Assembly (NCBI GenBank): GCA_020746995.1
Contig: JAGPXD010000001.1
Location: forward strand, 248,001 to 312,000
Source of the DNA: Plectosphaerella cucumerina
Taxonomy: Eukaryota > Ascomycota > Sordariomycetes > Glomerellales > Plectosphaerellaceae
DNA: 64,000 bases
Reading direction: 5' to 3'
Part shown: one piece after another, positions 21,403 through 34,200 of the stretch
How the letters are laid out: the number at the start of each line of letters is the position of its first letter
Position numbering within the stretch: position 1 is the stretch's first letter
Translations under genes and position numbers: made by a program
Notes under the pieces: model-generated
The model's input: the letters and a program-made list of their open reading frames with translations, nothing else
What the model was told of the DNA's origin: nothing
Database searches by the model: none

Positions 21403-23687
21403 GGTGAGAATGAGATGAAGGACACGGATGCAAGATCCGGCAGCAAGTCTGTGGGAAAAGCAAGTGATGCACCCCAAGAGAATCCTTTGCCAACCCAAAT
21501 CGTTGACGGACGAGAAGCGAAAGCAGATGGTTCACACTGAGATGGATGGACGTCAAGTGTCCATTTGGACATAAGTGCAGCACGCCACTTCTGCATCGAG
21601 CGGCGCATGCAGTCGAGCCCAAGGCGGAGTATCTTAGGAAGGAATGGTGGACGTTGAACCGCGACTTGAGAAAAAGCAGGCGCCACACCGCGACGTACCT
21701 TGAACACAGAGCCAAGAGCCGCGTCGCTCGCCGCCAAGAGGGCAGCGACCAGGGATGTCGACCTCATGTTGTCTTTCCCGCCAAGGCTCGTCGTCCAGGG
21801 CGCTCTCGATCCAATCCGGGGTTCGGACGGGTGTTACTGCGGCGGGAGCGGGCAGTTGGGAAGCTGTCGCGTACCTTGTGGCACTTGAGAAGCTGGTGCT
21901 ACAATAGGTGCGGTAGGTAGGCCTTCTTTAACCGGGATCGACCGAACGGGCCGGATGCGTCTGTCGGGCGAGTCTGAGACACGGGAGGAGGATACGAGAG
22001 GGAGCTGGCCGTCTAGGTCTGGAGCGAGGAGGACGACTGGTATATAGCGAAAGATGTCGTATCCAGGGCAGAACACCGCAGCACCTAGTGGGTGTTGAAA
22101 GATGACGAGCGGGGCCGAGGTCGTGTTGCTGTGTGTGACGGCGTGATCGTGTTGGGTCCTGATCTGATGCCAGTCTGGAGTAGCTCCTCGCGATCACACG
22201 AACTGTCGGCGAAGCTCGACGTAAACAAACACAAAGCTGCAGCTAGGAAGCTCCGGCCCTCGGGAAGAAGTCAACGGCCGGTCAAGCGACGGGAATGGCG
22301 TGGTCAGAGGACACCCTTCCAGAGGTACAAGGGAGGCCATCCAGGGCGGGGAGAGGCGCCAGTGACGTTGCCCCCCATGCCGGATGGCACCCTCTCCGCT
22401 TCCCCTCCGGAGCTTGCAGCAATCGGAAGCTGGCCATGACGGCGGCAGTCAGCGTGCGGGGATGCTGTCGGCGTATCGCAGCATGTTGCCTCGACAGGGG
22501 CAAGCACTACCATCCTGGCGATCGAAGGGGAGGCGGTCGACCTGCAGTGAGGAGAAAGTCCGGGGAAGCTGTCGGCGCAGGACGTCGATTGGTCGGGTTG
22601 GCAGCTTGGACGAAGAAAAGGGCCGATGCGGGCGATGGACCGGGCTTGTTCGGTTGGAGGGATGGGTGCAGACGCGCGATGATCGGGTTCAGTTGTGTGT
22701 CTAGGGGAAAGTTGGGGACGTCATCAAGGGCGGAGACGAGCGGAGGCCGAGGGAGATGGGACACATCATCCCGAGATCAGGGATATCACAACTCAAAATG
22801 CCGACTAGTTCATCCGTCCTTGCTAACAAAGATCGATAGTTAAATATACGGTTGTATTTGGGCGGGATTGTGAAACCTTCAGACGAGGCAATATCTCAAG
22901 CGTTGCCCTGGTCTCAACAGCATTCTATTTGTGTTCCATCCTCCGTTCGTACGGATTTCCATGGTCGGCCTGCTGCAGTCAGACAGTTTCAAAAGGCAAT
23001 GACAACAGATGACGGGACAGCGCAGCATCTCCATTTCCGTCTCCCGCTCCAGCTGTGGGTGTCTGCCTGCGAGGCCATGGAGCCTGATGGACTTTGAGTT
23101 GTCCACCCACACCGACCTCAACCCCGCTGTATCCGCCCCCGCATCCCCCATCTTGGCCGCTGCGCGAACTGAAGCCACCCGTCATCTCCGCCATGGATCA
23201 CCCCTGACATCGTCGGCACTTGTAGCCCCAGTACTGACCCCGCCTGCCTATCCTCATCTTCAACTCGACCGACAGCAGGCCCAAGCTGCGCCGTCCCACA
23301 CTCAGCGGCACCTGATGGCTCGCCATCGGCCCTTTTCCAGCCTGCCTCCCAGGCCGTCCTCTTCCAAACGTGCATCGCCTCGCAGGGTGCCCCGGCGGCC
23401 CCTTTCCGGCGAGTCATGCCCGCGAAGCGTGGCATCCGGAGTCTACGGCATCATCATACATACATCCCGACGACTACCGGCGATGCTGCCAAGGCGCCAG
23501 AGGAGAGGAGCAGCAGAGACTGATGACAAAAGGCTTCCCCTACAAAGTAATGTTACATGCAAACTCCATGCTACCGTGCCCGACCCAACCATAGCCTAAG
23601 CCTGCCTTCGGCAACCATATTCCTTCCAGACGCCTGTCGAATCACAAGCCCAACCAAGCCCACACGTCCAACGGTACCAGCCGCTGC
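21403..23687. other. 2.3 kb intergenic region upstream of the GH3 gene
   Basis: It contains the beta-glucosidase promoter and the 3' flank of ERG24. Several frames of 80-200 codons occur on both strands, overlap one another and have no recognisable domain; none looks like a gene. Confidence 0.45.
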
Positions 23688-25287
23688 CTAGTACACACCC
23701 GGGATGATCCTCCACTTGACCGTTTGCTTGTACTTCTCCCAGTCCTCTCCGTACTTGCGCGAGCACTTCTCATCATCGCGGCGGTCGCGGTGAATCAGGA
23801 GGATGGCAAAGTACAGCACGTAGAAGTACGTGATGGGAATGGCCCAGGCACGTGCCTCGCCCTGGAAGACCTCACGCCCGTCAAGCGTCTTGAAGGCTCC
23901 AGCGGTGTGTCCGTCGACGAGACCTGTGCCGGCAGCCACGATCTGGTAGCCAGCCACACCAGTCGGCAGGCTGTAGGGCCACGACTGCAGCCAGTCGCCC
24001 AGATAGTTGATGTGGCGGGCGACACCCCACCAGCCTGAAGTCAGGAGACGTGTGCCGGCCTTGGTTTCGATATAGGAGAGGTGCGCAACGCGAGGATCGT
24101 CCGGGTTGGTGCGGAAGTTATTCTTCTCGCTGTTGGACGCGCGGAAGACGTAGTAGGCTCCCGAGATGCAAGCGCCAATGACGCCAAACTCGACGATTCC
24201 GAGTTGCACAGGGTACATTGACAGGTAGCGGGCCTGGTGCGAGTAGATGAAGGGCAGCCACGCGACGTCGCCAAAAGCCAGCATGAACCCGAACCCGTCG
24301 GTGATGATGTCGATGGTCGTCAGAATGGCGGGCTCCATGTACCAGGCATCGACCGTGTACACGAACTGGATGACCGAGACGAATACGATGCTGTTGGAAA
24401 TGAAGCCAAACGTACGGTACTGCTTCGCCATCCACGCAAAGTTGAGAATGGACCAGCCCAGCAGACCCGGACGGATCTCCATCCAGCACTTGATGTCGAC
24501 CTCGCCGATGACGGGGATCACCACGCGCGGATTGAGCTCTCGGCCGATGAACCAGTCGTAGATCAGGCTGCCCGAGTGGCCGCCCTCTGCTAGCTCCCTG
24601 TTCTCGGTGTTGCCAGGCTTGACGCTGAAGCTGCGCACGTAGACAAAGGTGGCGAGGAAGAACGCGACAAACATGTTGGCTGTGATGATTTGGATGTAAT
24701 TGTCGGTGATGTAGACCCAGAAAGCCCAGTCGGCGCCTTGCGCGGCGGTTCCGGCGAGTAGCACGGCGCTGATGATCATGTGCGATGCAAAGGCTGTTCG
24801 AGCACAGGTTAGTGATGGAACAAGAAGGGATCCTTGCGAGACAGAGGGGTTCTTACTGTTGAACTTGTACTTGAGCTTCCCGCCACTTGACAGCTTGACG
24901 CCGTCAACGATTGGGCCAGGCACAAAGCGGTAGAGCAGAAGGTTGACGAAGTAGTAGCCGAGAACAGCGAGCGTCGCGTGAACGCTGCCCAGTCCCCAAA
25001 TGCCATCCTCGGGCCAGCCGACCTCGGCTTTGAGCTTGTTGAGACTCAGTGTCTTCGGGCTGAGCAGCGAAGGCGCGGGGCAGCCGGAAATGTCATTGCA
25101 TGCGAATGCGAAGGCGTAAACGAGCAGCGGGAGCAGGACAGTGATGGCGGTGGTGCCAGGGCTGGAGACGGCGTGTTAGTTGGAGTCTTGTGGTATGAGA
25201 AGATGGCGGAAAGGTAGCTTACGGTCCTCCAAAGTGGAATCCATGGGGCGGCGCCTTGAGGGCGACTTGTTGCGTGCTTGGTGACAT
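23688..25287 (-). CDS. ERG24: Delta14-sterol reductase (ergosterol pathway), 491 aa
   Basis: Exons 25287-25223, 25161-24857 and 24793-23688, 492 codons with the stop. The enzyme reduces the C14-C15 double bond left by CYP51 during ergosterol synthesis, using NADPH in the ER membrane. It shows the many-helix ERG4/ERG24 architecture and the two family signatures: GSLIYDWFIGRELNPR in the middle, and LLTSGWWGVARHINYLGDW with HRDRRDDEKCSRKYGEDWEKYK at the C-terminus. The first exon encodes MSPSTQQVALKAPPHGFHFGGP, typical of fungal ERG24. A divergent 1.0 kb spacer separates it from the MRL1-like gene. ERG24 is one of the two classical morpholine targets; the other, ERG2, is also in this window. Confidence 0.95.
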
Positions 25288-26327
25288 GATGTTGTGGTGG
25301 GAGCGTCGTCGAGCAAGTGGGGGAATCGGAGGCGTGTTGACAAAAAGATGTCGCGTCGGTGGGATGCGAAGCAGATGTGATGGTGGCAGAAGCAGCGCGT
25401 CGCGGCTCTTTTACCTGCAAGAAAACAACAAGCAGAGGGAATCGCCTCGGTGTTGCTAAGGAAGAGTTGGCCCGAAGCAGGCGCCTTCCGGAAGAACTGA
25501 CTTGGAGGTGCGAGGGGGAAACCAATGTTTGACGATGCGCCCAAGGTCGATGATGCAACGACTGCTGTACAGTATCTGAGTATTGATTGGGTGGGGGATT
25601 GGCGACGAGCTGGGGCGGGGCATCGAATCGCCCCGGATGCCGATTCGGGCAGGTTCAGGGGCCGGGCCTGTCGCCGCACGTGCGCTGAGCCACTCGTTGG
25701 TGGCATTGAGGTCCAGGTCCAGTGCCGGGTCGGCTCACTGCCGGGTCGGACGATTACACCTCAAGCACAAGCACCACCACGTCAGCCTGGTCGTACCCGC
25801 GATTAGCACGGAGCTTCGGTGGCCGCAGACACATCTTGGGTCCAGCGTCCGACATCACGACGTGAAGAATGCCCATGATCCCTTGGCTTGTGATTCTTGA
25901 AAGCTGTCGCGTCCTGTCGCGACCTTGGCATTCCAATCAATCCGTGTTGAAACTCAAGTCTGGCTTAGTCAAGCACCCTACATCACTGCCAAGATGCCCG
26001 CCCCTTTATTTCAAGCTCCCAGGAAACAGGCCAATCATCACGTCGGCTCGCGGCGGGTGCAAGGCTGACGAATTGCCAGGTGGCTTCGGCAATGTCTCAC
26101 CCATCCCACGCATCACCAAAAGATTGCCCGGCATCCACCAAATCGACTCGTGTCGACCACGCTTCGCCATCTACCCACCATCTCGCATCCAACTGCCTCA
26201 CAAACTGGTCGCACTTGACGCGCACCTGCACCAGATCAATCGGCATCACCACCAACGGCCCATGACCCAAGGCACTCCGACGCGACCCTACCTTCCCGCC
26301 CGGCCTTGACGGCCCCTGATCGAGACG
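25288..26327. promoter_or_regulatory. Divergent promoter region ERG24 / MRL1-like gene
   Basis: About 1.0 kb between two divergent starts. No supported gene. Frames on both strands are random-looking. Sterol-response sites could not be assigned with confidence. Confidence 0.4.
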
Positions 26328-27643
26328 ATGTACCCCAAAAGCGCCCTCAACATCTTACTGCTGGCCGCCGCCGCCGCCGTCACATCTGCAGCAGAAGAAA
26401 CGACAACCACATCCACATACATCCCCGCCTGCACAGCAACATCCCACACCAACGGGGCTTTCTTCGACCTGCGGTCGGACATTGCCACCGCGCCGGAGGA
26501 AGGCAAGACCTCCAAGGGCCCGACATCCGATTACCACGCCCGTGGCTACGACTATGGTCGCAACTTCACCCTCAACATCTGCGCGCCCGTCGTGGAGCCG
26601 GTCCTCGATGTCGTCGGTCTCAACAAGGGAGACTGGAAGAATGTTAGCGCCTACTACACATACAAGGGAGACGTCTTCTCGATAGGGTGCGTGGACCATT
26701 CGACCGGCTTGTGGAGGCTTTGGTCTCGGCTACGGCTTCGGCTTCGGCCTCAGACTGACTGACCCGTGCTAGACAATCGAGTCTCGACCTCAAGAGCCAC
26801 GGTCGCAAGCTCGTCCTGCAATACACCGGCGGCTCGCCCTGCGGCGGCGACGAGTCCAAGCAGCGTGCCGCGCGCGACACCACGCATAGCCCCGACTCTG
26901 AACACTACGACGCCTACGCTCGCGAGAAGGCCGAGAAGGAGGCGTACCTCAAGGCCACCGACCCCAAGAACTTCTCGCCCGCTATGGACGGTGGCAACGG
27001 CTCCGACGCACGCGCAACGCGGCGCAAATCGGCCACGATATCCTTCCACTGCGACCCCGAACAGGTCGGCGGCCAGGTCGGCGTGTCCTTCGTGGCTACC
27101 GATCCAGACGAGTGCGCCTACTTCTTCGAGGTGCGCTCGCAGCACGCCTGCGCCCGGGCGGAGCCGCACCAGCCTGGGTCTGTTGGCCCCGGGTCCGTGT
27201 TCGCCATCATCCTCATCATCGCCGTCCTCGTCTACTTCGGCGGCGGCGTCTTCTACCAGCGCACCGTTGCGCACGCCCGCGGCTGGCGCCAGCTCCCCAA
27301 CTACACCCTCTGGTCGGGCATCTGGAACTTCATCAGCGTATGCCTCTCCTCGTGTGCAAGATCCATCCTTACCCTCTGCGGCCTCTGTGCTCGGGGGGGC
27401 AAGTTCAACTGAGAGGCTTCCTCCATCTGGGGAAGCTCGCGCGCGTGTCGAGCTGAGAGAACCGGGGCAGGGCCTGCGGCTGACTGTGAACAGGATATCT
27501 TTATCATCACCTTGTCATCGTGCGCGAGGCTGCTCCCGGGACGCAGGGGCTATCGCCATCTGTCGAGCAGCCCGAGCAGGGGAAGGGATTACGCGTCAGA
27601 GAATCGGCTCATTGATCAGCTGGATGAGGAGTGGGACGATTAG
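26328..27643 (+). CDS. Type I membrane receptor, MRL1/ATG27-like (mannose-6-phosphate-receptor fold), 357 aa
   Basis: Exons 26328-26686, 26773-27337 and 27494-27643, 358 codons. A signal peptide (SALNILLLAAAAAVTSAA) leads into a lumenal receptor-homology domain (NICAPVV; WKNVSAYYTYKGDVFSIG; GRKLVLQYTGGSPC; RRKSATISFHCDP; YFFEVRSQHAC) with paired cysteines. One membrane span (SVFAIILIIAVLVYFGGGVFY) follows, then a cytosolic tail ending ENRLIDQLDEEWDD, a conserved tail of fungal MRL1 proteins. Relatives sort vacuolar enzymes between Golgi and endosome or act in autophagy (ATG27); MRL1 seems the better match because of the tail. The third exon follows a 156-nt intron that has a stop if retained. 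It lies 233 bp upstream of the APA2-like gene on the same strand. Confidence 0.8.
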
Positions 27644-27876
27644 ATAGAACCTCTAGAATACCCTGTACTGATGATGTACATGCTCGAATAGATTTCTGGG
27701 CTTCTCTTCCAACTTGCTGGCTTCGTACTCAGAGCGTGATGCTCTGCCCGGTGAGCTTTGGTGGTGCCGCTGAGACGTGGGGCTCTCAAGTTTGGCGGGG
27801 TTCCAGCCTGCAACGACGACCTGACGTCGGTTGGTGCGACCTCCCAGTCTCACTCACACCTCACACTCCCATCACC

Positions 27877-28942
27877 ATGCCAGCTTTCGAAATGTCGCCA
27901 GTCAAAGCCCCCGCCAATCTACCCGACCTCGTCAAGGCGGCGTTTGCCCGCGCAAAAGCCAACGTCGACCTCACCTATTTCCCGACGCAAGTAACGCTCA
28001 TCTCTTCCGGCTCCATCCCAGTACGACCGTCTCACCCTCAACCATTTCCGCAGCAGCTGACGCTCTCTTCAGTTCCAGCTGCGCTTCTCCCCGGCCCTCG
28101 CCAGCAAGCCAACAGCACCAAAGCCCAAGCCTTCCGGGAAGCCGTTCAATCCCTTCGAATCGCCAGAGAAGGGGCCCCTCTTCATCGCAGACATTGCGCC
28201 TGCCCACAACCTCGTCCTGAACAAGTTCGCCGTCGTGCCGGAGCATTTCATCCTCGCGACCAAGCAGTATAAGGAGCAAACACACATGCTCGAGGAATCC
28301 GATCTGGCAGCTACGTATGCTTGCATCGAGGCCTACCATGACTCCGGCGATTCCGCAGGAGAGCTCTTTGCCTTTTTCAACAGCGGTCCACACTCGGGCG
28401 CCAGCCAACCTCACAGGCACATCCAGCTTCTACCAGTCGCGCAGATGAAGGACGGTCTCACTGAACCAACAGAATGGGACGTGCTAGCGGACAAGCTCTC
28501 GTCAGCAAGCGATGTCCCTTTCGCAACCTTCAGCAGGCCCATCGCCGGCGCCACTGACGCAGAGATTCATCGGGCGTATCTTGCGCTGTTCGGAGAGGCT
28601 TTGGAGGCTACGAAAGCCTTCGCGGCTCAACACCCCGAACGCGACGACATCTTTACTGCATTTGGAGAAGATGCCGCGCCGATCAGCTACAACATGGCCA
28701 TGACGCGCTCGACTCTCGTCATCTGCCCCCGAATTGCGGAGGGTGCGGCCATCTCCACGCCTGGGGGCCAGGTTGCTGGGAAACTCAGTCTGAACGGCAC
28801 AGTTCTGGCCGGCACGGCTCTGGTCAAGTCTGAGAGCGAGTGGGATGCCCTGCGGCTTGATGAAGCAGGCGCTACAACCCTTGCTACCGTCTTGTCCAAG
28901 ATTGGTATTCCCAACGGCGCAGCTGACTCACACCGGCTGTGA
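27877..28942 (+). CDS. APA2: Ap4A phosphorylase (diadenosine tetraphosphate phosphorylase), 337 aa
   Basis: Two exons, 27877-28020 and 28073-28942, joined in phase 0 (338 codons). The product has the APA1/APA2 layout: an N-terminal alpha/beta region, PFNPFESPEKGPLFIADIAPAHNLVLNKF, then the HIT-superfamily active site SQPHRHIQLLP with H162-x-H164-x-Q166, and the C-terminal ATP-adenylyltransferase domain (SYNMAMTRSTLVICPR). It cleaves Ap4A with phosphate to ADP and ATP in the cytosol. The intron (GTACGA..TTCAG, 52 nt) is supported by the exact family sequence across the junction. A second Met at residue 6 is an alternative start. It converges with the Myb-like gene, 178 bp apart. Confidence 0.9.
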
Positions 28943-29120
28943 GGCTTGCCGGGTGCTCGGCCTGGACCTCCAGGCACATCACGAACATGTTCACATCGAG
29001 CATTGTCATCATCCTTGTCATGAGATAATACCATTATGCTGCGGGACCAAAATTAGACGGCCCTCCCGAAAGACCAGACAGTGTAGCAAAAGCAATCCTC
29101 AAGCGTCGCCATGACCACTC

Positions 29121-31251
29121 TTACTCCTCCTGCTCCATCATCACCAACTCATCCCACTTCTTCCGGCACGTCGCGTTCCCAAAGAGGTACGACCCACCCC
29201 TCTCGTGGATGTACTCAGCCACCCTCTTCCAGGAAATCTTCGTTGGTGAAGGCTGGGATTTGCGATTGAACGACCGCACGGCCCTGCGAAGCAAATGGAT
29301 CTAACATGTACCCGTCAGCGTCTCGTCTCCGACCATATCGTACGGTAGCTCGCACTCACGTCCTTCTCGCTCCACTCGGGCTTGCGAACACGCTCTTCCT
29401 TGCTCTTGGTGAGAGTGCGGTAGCGGCCGCGCAGAGTGCTCTCTGCCTCGGTGAACCTTCCCGCGGCACGGATCTCGCGGTACGACATGCCCTTCTGCTT
29501 CGAAGCAAGTAGGAACTCGTCCTTCTCCGATCGCGAGGATAGCGGCGAGATGGTGGGGCGGATTGGAGCCTCTTCGTCCTCTTGGGCCTCTTGGGCTTCC
29601 CGAGCTTTGGATAACGATGTCTTGGGACTCTTGGCTGACTTGGGGTTGGCCGTCTTGGGGCCCACCATCTTGGGGCTCGTCGTCTTGGGGCTCGCTGTCT
29701 TGGGATTCTCCGTCTTGGGAGTATCGAGGACCTTGCGCGTGACCCGGGCCTTCTTCTGGCGGGGAGCCGAGGACTGCTCGAGGGTAGGCTCGGCCTTGAG
29801 GGCTAGCTCGGGCGTCTTCTTGCGCTGCGCTACCTTGCGTGAACGGGGAGCCTTGTTGGGGAGACTCCTGCGCTGCTTGTGAGCAGGGGTCGTTGAAGTC
29901 CTTGACTGGGGAGAGGAGGTCTCATGGGCTGTGTGCTCATCATCGGCCCTGTCACCCGGATCCTCTTCGAAAAGAAGTGGCGCAGAGTGGTCCAAGTCCG
30001 AGTCCGAGTCGGTCGTCTCGGCGCGTCCCATCGGCATGCCCTTGGGGAGGATGGGGCGGTTGTGGGCTTGCCAGCCGTCGCTCACAAGGCCGAGACCCGT
30101 AGGCTGGCCTGCCGGCTGTCTGGTTCCATGGCTGCCGGCGTTGTGGCCGCAGGTACTGCGATCGCCGACGCTCTGGTTGCCAGTGTGTGTAGAGCCGAAC
30201 GAGCTGCTCAGGGCAGGGGCCTCCATGGAAGGTCCACCCGAGACAGACGAGAAGCTGCCAAAGTCAGAGCTCATGTCACCCCCAGCGGTGGTGAAGTTCG
30301 TATTGCCCTGTGCCTGAATGGGAAGGCCATGGACCATGGGAAAGTTGTTGTCCGGAAAGACAGAGAGACTGGTGATATCAGGCATGTGGAAGTCGGACCG
30401 CGGAGCCGAGTGGGCGACGTTGTAGTCAATTCCGTGGGCAGAAAACCCGACGTCTGTGTTACCGCCACCTCCGCCCACGGGAAAGTCGTTGTTGCAGCTG
30501 TCGAGGGTTTGGCGGGGGTTCTCGTAGAATTGGGAGAAGTGGCTGGCGAACATGGACCGGTCAGGGTAGCCAGAAAACGGGCTTCCTGCAGCGCCGTTGT
30601 AGTACCCGTTCTGAAGCTCCCGGACCTGCAGAATTTGTGTCAGTGGCAGTTAAAATCGATCAAAGAATGTCGCCTCGAGGAACTGCTTACCTCAAAGGTC
30701 TCCGACATGTCGTCGGAGAAGACCCATTCGTCTCCCGCAGCCATGAGGAATCGTCCTTGCGGAGGTGGGCAGAAGTGATGTTGTGAAGGTACTGGAGAGG
30801 GAAAGGAGAAGACCGGCTGCAGATTTGGTACCTGCAGCTGCTGTTGTTGATAGTTGTGGCCGTGGCCGCCTGAGGAAGGCAGGCAACTGTAGTCAACACT
30901 GAAGGTTCCACAGCTATCTTCTCGACGCCTCTTGATACCACGCTGAGTGGTGGGGTCAGGCGAAGGGGATGCTGTCGAAGGTTGCGGCCAGAGATGATGA
31001 GAATCAGACGGGGGAAGAACGAGCTGAGGCGAAGGTACGCTGGGGTATGGCGTCTGATACTGGTTCTGTAGCGGTCTTCCGTGACTCCAAGGCATGAGAC
31101 TCTGTGTGTCCACGACATGACCACCTTGAACCCTCTGGGGTCTTGGGTGGTTGATGTACATGATGTCTATGTCGAGATTCTCAACGGACGAGGCGGGAAC
31201 GAGGCAGACGTGTGTTCCTTTCACCGCTGCTTTCTTCTCTGGTGCTTCCAC
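29121..31251 (-). CDS. Myb/SANT-like nuclear protein with SPK repeats (668 aa)
   Basis: Exons 31251-30691, 30625-29360 and 29300-29121 give 669 codons. The C-terminus carries two helix sets of Myb/SANT type: one at about 553-600 (KDEFLLASKQKGMSYREI...TLRGRYRTL) and one spanning the last intron (PEWSEKD joined to IHLLRRAVRSF, then WKRVAEYI and CRKKWDEL). The final exon is supported by the conserved W and by frame. The middle is basic and low-complexity with repeats of S/N-P-K-T/S (coded by 29620-29725), like histone-H1-type tails. The N-terminal half is rich in Gln, Pro, Ser and Gly, as in transcription factors. It probably acts in the nucleus on DNA or chromatin; targets are unknown. The start is uncertain: 31251 is the longest frame, and the Met in MYINHPRPQR is an alternative. 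Confidence 0.7.
29620..29725 (-). repeat. Degenerate 15-bp coding repeat (S/N-P-K-T units)
   Basis: Six to eight imperfect 15-bp units on the plus strand share the core CTTGGG, encoding repeats of x-P-K-T-x on the minus strand inside the Myb/SANT-like protein. SPK motifs bind the DNA minor groove in histone H1 tails and are CDK/MAPK sites; either role here is inference. Confidence 0.65.
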
Positions 31252-34200
31252 GGAGCTTCCGCACCAAGCTGGGTGTCTGAGGCTGCTGCCGTCGTCCGTC
31301 TACAGGCAAGAGCGGGGGAGGGAGGGCCGGTTCGTGTCGGTGACCCAAGGAATTGGTTCGATGGGAGCAGGGAAGGGTATGCAGGAAGGGTGCGAGGTGC
31401 CGGCGGTGGAGGATGACGGGCAGGGAACGCCTGGGGCTCGCTGGAGGTTCGAGCAGGTGGATGATGAGGGACTTGGTCTGTGACACCGCGGGTAGATGCC
31501 CAAGTGGCGAGGCCCCGTTCTGATGGAGAGGGGAAGGAGGTGGCGGTCAAGTTCAGAAGCCAGAGGCCCAGAGAGGTATGTTATCAGGATTAACAGGCAA
31601 GTTCGGGGACGAGTTGAAGCTCGTGACGCAGGGTCTTCTTGTCTTTCCAAGAGACTCTTGGAACACGGACGGGAGAGGTGAAGGCTCTAAATAAAGACGG
31701 GAAAGATGTCCTCGGTGCAAAGGAGGTCCGGTCGAGGGATTCCGCTCAACTCTCATTTCCTCGGCGCTCTTGTCCCCTCGGCCTCATTGTCAGAGAACCG
31801 TCAGTAAATAAGATAGATCACATTTTCTCCCGCTTAAATCCATCAAGCCCCCGGTCAAGCAGTGGCCCCTGAGCGACCGCAGCGGCAGAGTTCATCTCAC
31901 GCACACGCCGGAACAGGAGGACGGCTGCCCCCTTCAAGCCTCGACGGGCCTGGTACACCGAGGACAACATCAGCTGCTTGTTCCACTGGCCGCCGTCTGT
32001 CTGTGCCAGAGATCGGCCGAGGGCCTTGCAACGGGGAACAAGCCGTGAGGGAGCACGGGAGAAGCGACAAGTGATATGTTATCACGACTTGCTTGCCCGT
32101 CGTTCTAGACGATGGGGGCGCCTCTGCAGTATTGTCTAGCCGCCCTGCACGTGCTCAAAAGGACGGGACCAGAGACGCGATGGGGAAAGATCTGGAGGGA
32201 AAGATCTGGAGCATGTAACTTGGCCCCATATACAAACAAGCCGGAGGGTTCCGGCGCAGAGCCTGGTCTGATCCCAGAGTCATCGGGAAGCCAGGGGGGT
32301 TGGCGTTTACCGGGCATCGTCATCTTGCCGTAAGTCAGTACAGCTGGGGAGCCCCATGAGTGGCAAAACCTTCTCGTCGCTGGAAAGCTGTGTGTGTCTC
32401 AAGTATCTTTACACTGGCAAGGAACACGACTCTCCCCCCCTCAAGTTCAACCGCTCCAGTCTGGAGCCTCCTTCCCGCCACTGTGGTCCATCTCTCACGC
32501 CAGAAGAGGCGATCAGCCGCTTGTACCATGGTGCCAACCAACCGAACGTCCACCATATTGAGCGAGCGTCCCCTCTTTCGTGCAGACGGGCAAACTTGTT
32601 CTGTAGCAGTTCGACGCCCTGGACAGGGCCCCTTGCTATGGGGAGAACGAGGAACGTACGGGCCGGAGAGCTGACTCCGCATCCGCGGCTCAATATTATT
32701 CGCTTGTCCACGCGGGTCGACGCAGCCACAAGTCCGCTTCCCTTCGCCTGTCAGGGTGCTGTCCATGGGAGAAGGCCTACTGGTCTTTGGAAGCCTGACT
32801 GCTGGCTCTGTCGTGGTGACTGGAACATGCGAGAGTCAGCTCAAGGTTCTCTCATTGTCGACAGCCGATTCCCTGAGCCCGATTACCTGGCCATCGGTAA
32901 GGATCGATCGTGCTCATGAGATCTAGATAAACGTCGGAGGTGCTGCCAAACGTGATTGGCGTGACCCGAAGTTCGGTTGACACCCACGCCCATCTCTCCG
33001 CGGGTATCTGCAGTTTGACAGCCCATGTCATCTGGCCCTGCTGCCGCGCCGAGTCGGGCTAGTTGGTGATAGCTTCATGCCGGAGGTTTCGCCATCCCTC
33101 CCGGCTGCAGAAGACACTGTGTTAGCCGGGCTCATGCATCTGAGCAACCAATGACGGACATGCGTGGTGTGCTGATATCGGCCAAGTGAACCAAGCCAGG
33201 GTCTGTAGTTGGCAGGTGTCAGGGATGGGGTCTGCATGCACATCAACGAGGCGTTCGACCCTTGTCCCCCGAAGGAGGGGCGGGCCATCCTACAGTAAGA
33301 ACAGACCGCCGTCGTTCCCCCATCGCTCATGTCGGCCACTGCGTGCTGGCCACTTCGCGAAGGATAGGTGACTCCTGACAACTGACAACCGAACGGCGAC
33401 TCGAAATTTTGTTGGAGCTGGTATTATGAGATGTTGACAAAGGTACGAGTGCGTGTAGGCAAGACTTGGCGCATGAGTGAGTCGGGGTCGTGTCAAGATG
33501 GCCGGCCTGCTCTACTCATCCCCTCAACCGGCGGTCAGCACACCAGCCGAGACAGTCGGAAAAGTTGCCGGGATCAAAAGCCATCGTCACTGGCTGGTCC
33601 CGGTTGATCTTGGCTGGGGGAGATCTGTTGGGTGAGCCGTGGGTAGGAGAGAAGCTGCAAGGTCAACCCATCAGAGGGGCTGCTCTGGATGACAGTGAGG
33701 GCAGAGTCACCCCATCTCTGCTCCCTCTTCTCCCGCAGACGCTCCACTACCAGCAAGCCTGCATGACATGTTGCCGCACTTCCTCCCCCCGCACCTGGAC
33801 CCTACTCCGGGGCATTCGTTTGGTTCGGGTTGTCTCCTCCTTTGACCGGGAGGCAGACAGGGGTGGACCGAGCCGAGACCAGTGTAGAGACATGGCCGGT
33901 GCTCCGCCTGAGATGTGATCATCTTGACTGCAACATCGCCAGTCTCGCCCGCCCGCCCGCCCTCCCGTCGCGCGTTGCTACCTCCTTCCCGCTTCTCGAC
34001 CATCTTCTGAGACATGCTATCACGCTGGAGGATTTCGAACCATATGATCTGCCCATATTCGAACGATGTCACCCGGTGAGCCAGAGGACACTGAGGAACG
34101 GTACTGGTGCTAGTGATGGCGCACGTGGGCTATGATTTGCAGAAACTCAGGGGCCCCCAAACGGCAGCCGTCGACGGGACGTTCAGCCGTCCGAGATCCC

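Noticed and set aside
32356..32919. 187-codon open frame on +
   Set aside because: No domain, no signal peptide, codon use unlike the real genes here, and overlapping frames on both strands.
33361..33390. Possible third introner fragment (GACTCCTGACAAC)
   Set aside because: Only a dozen bases match, no splice sites or frame, so chance similarity.
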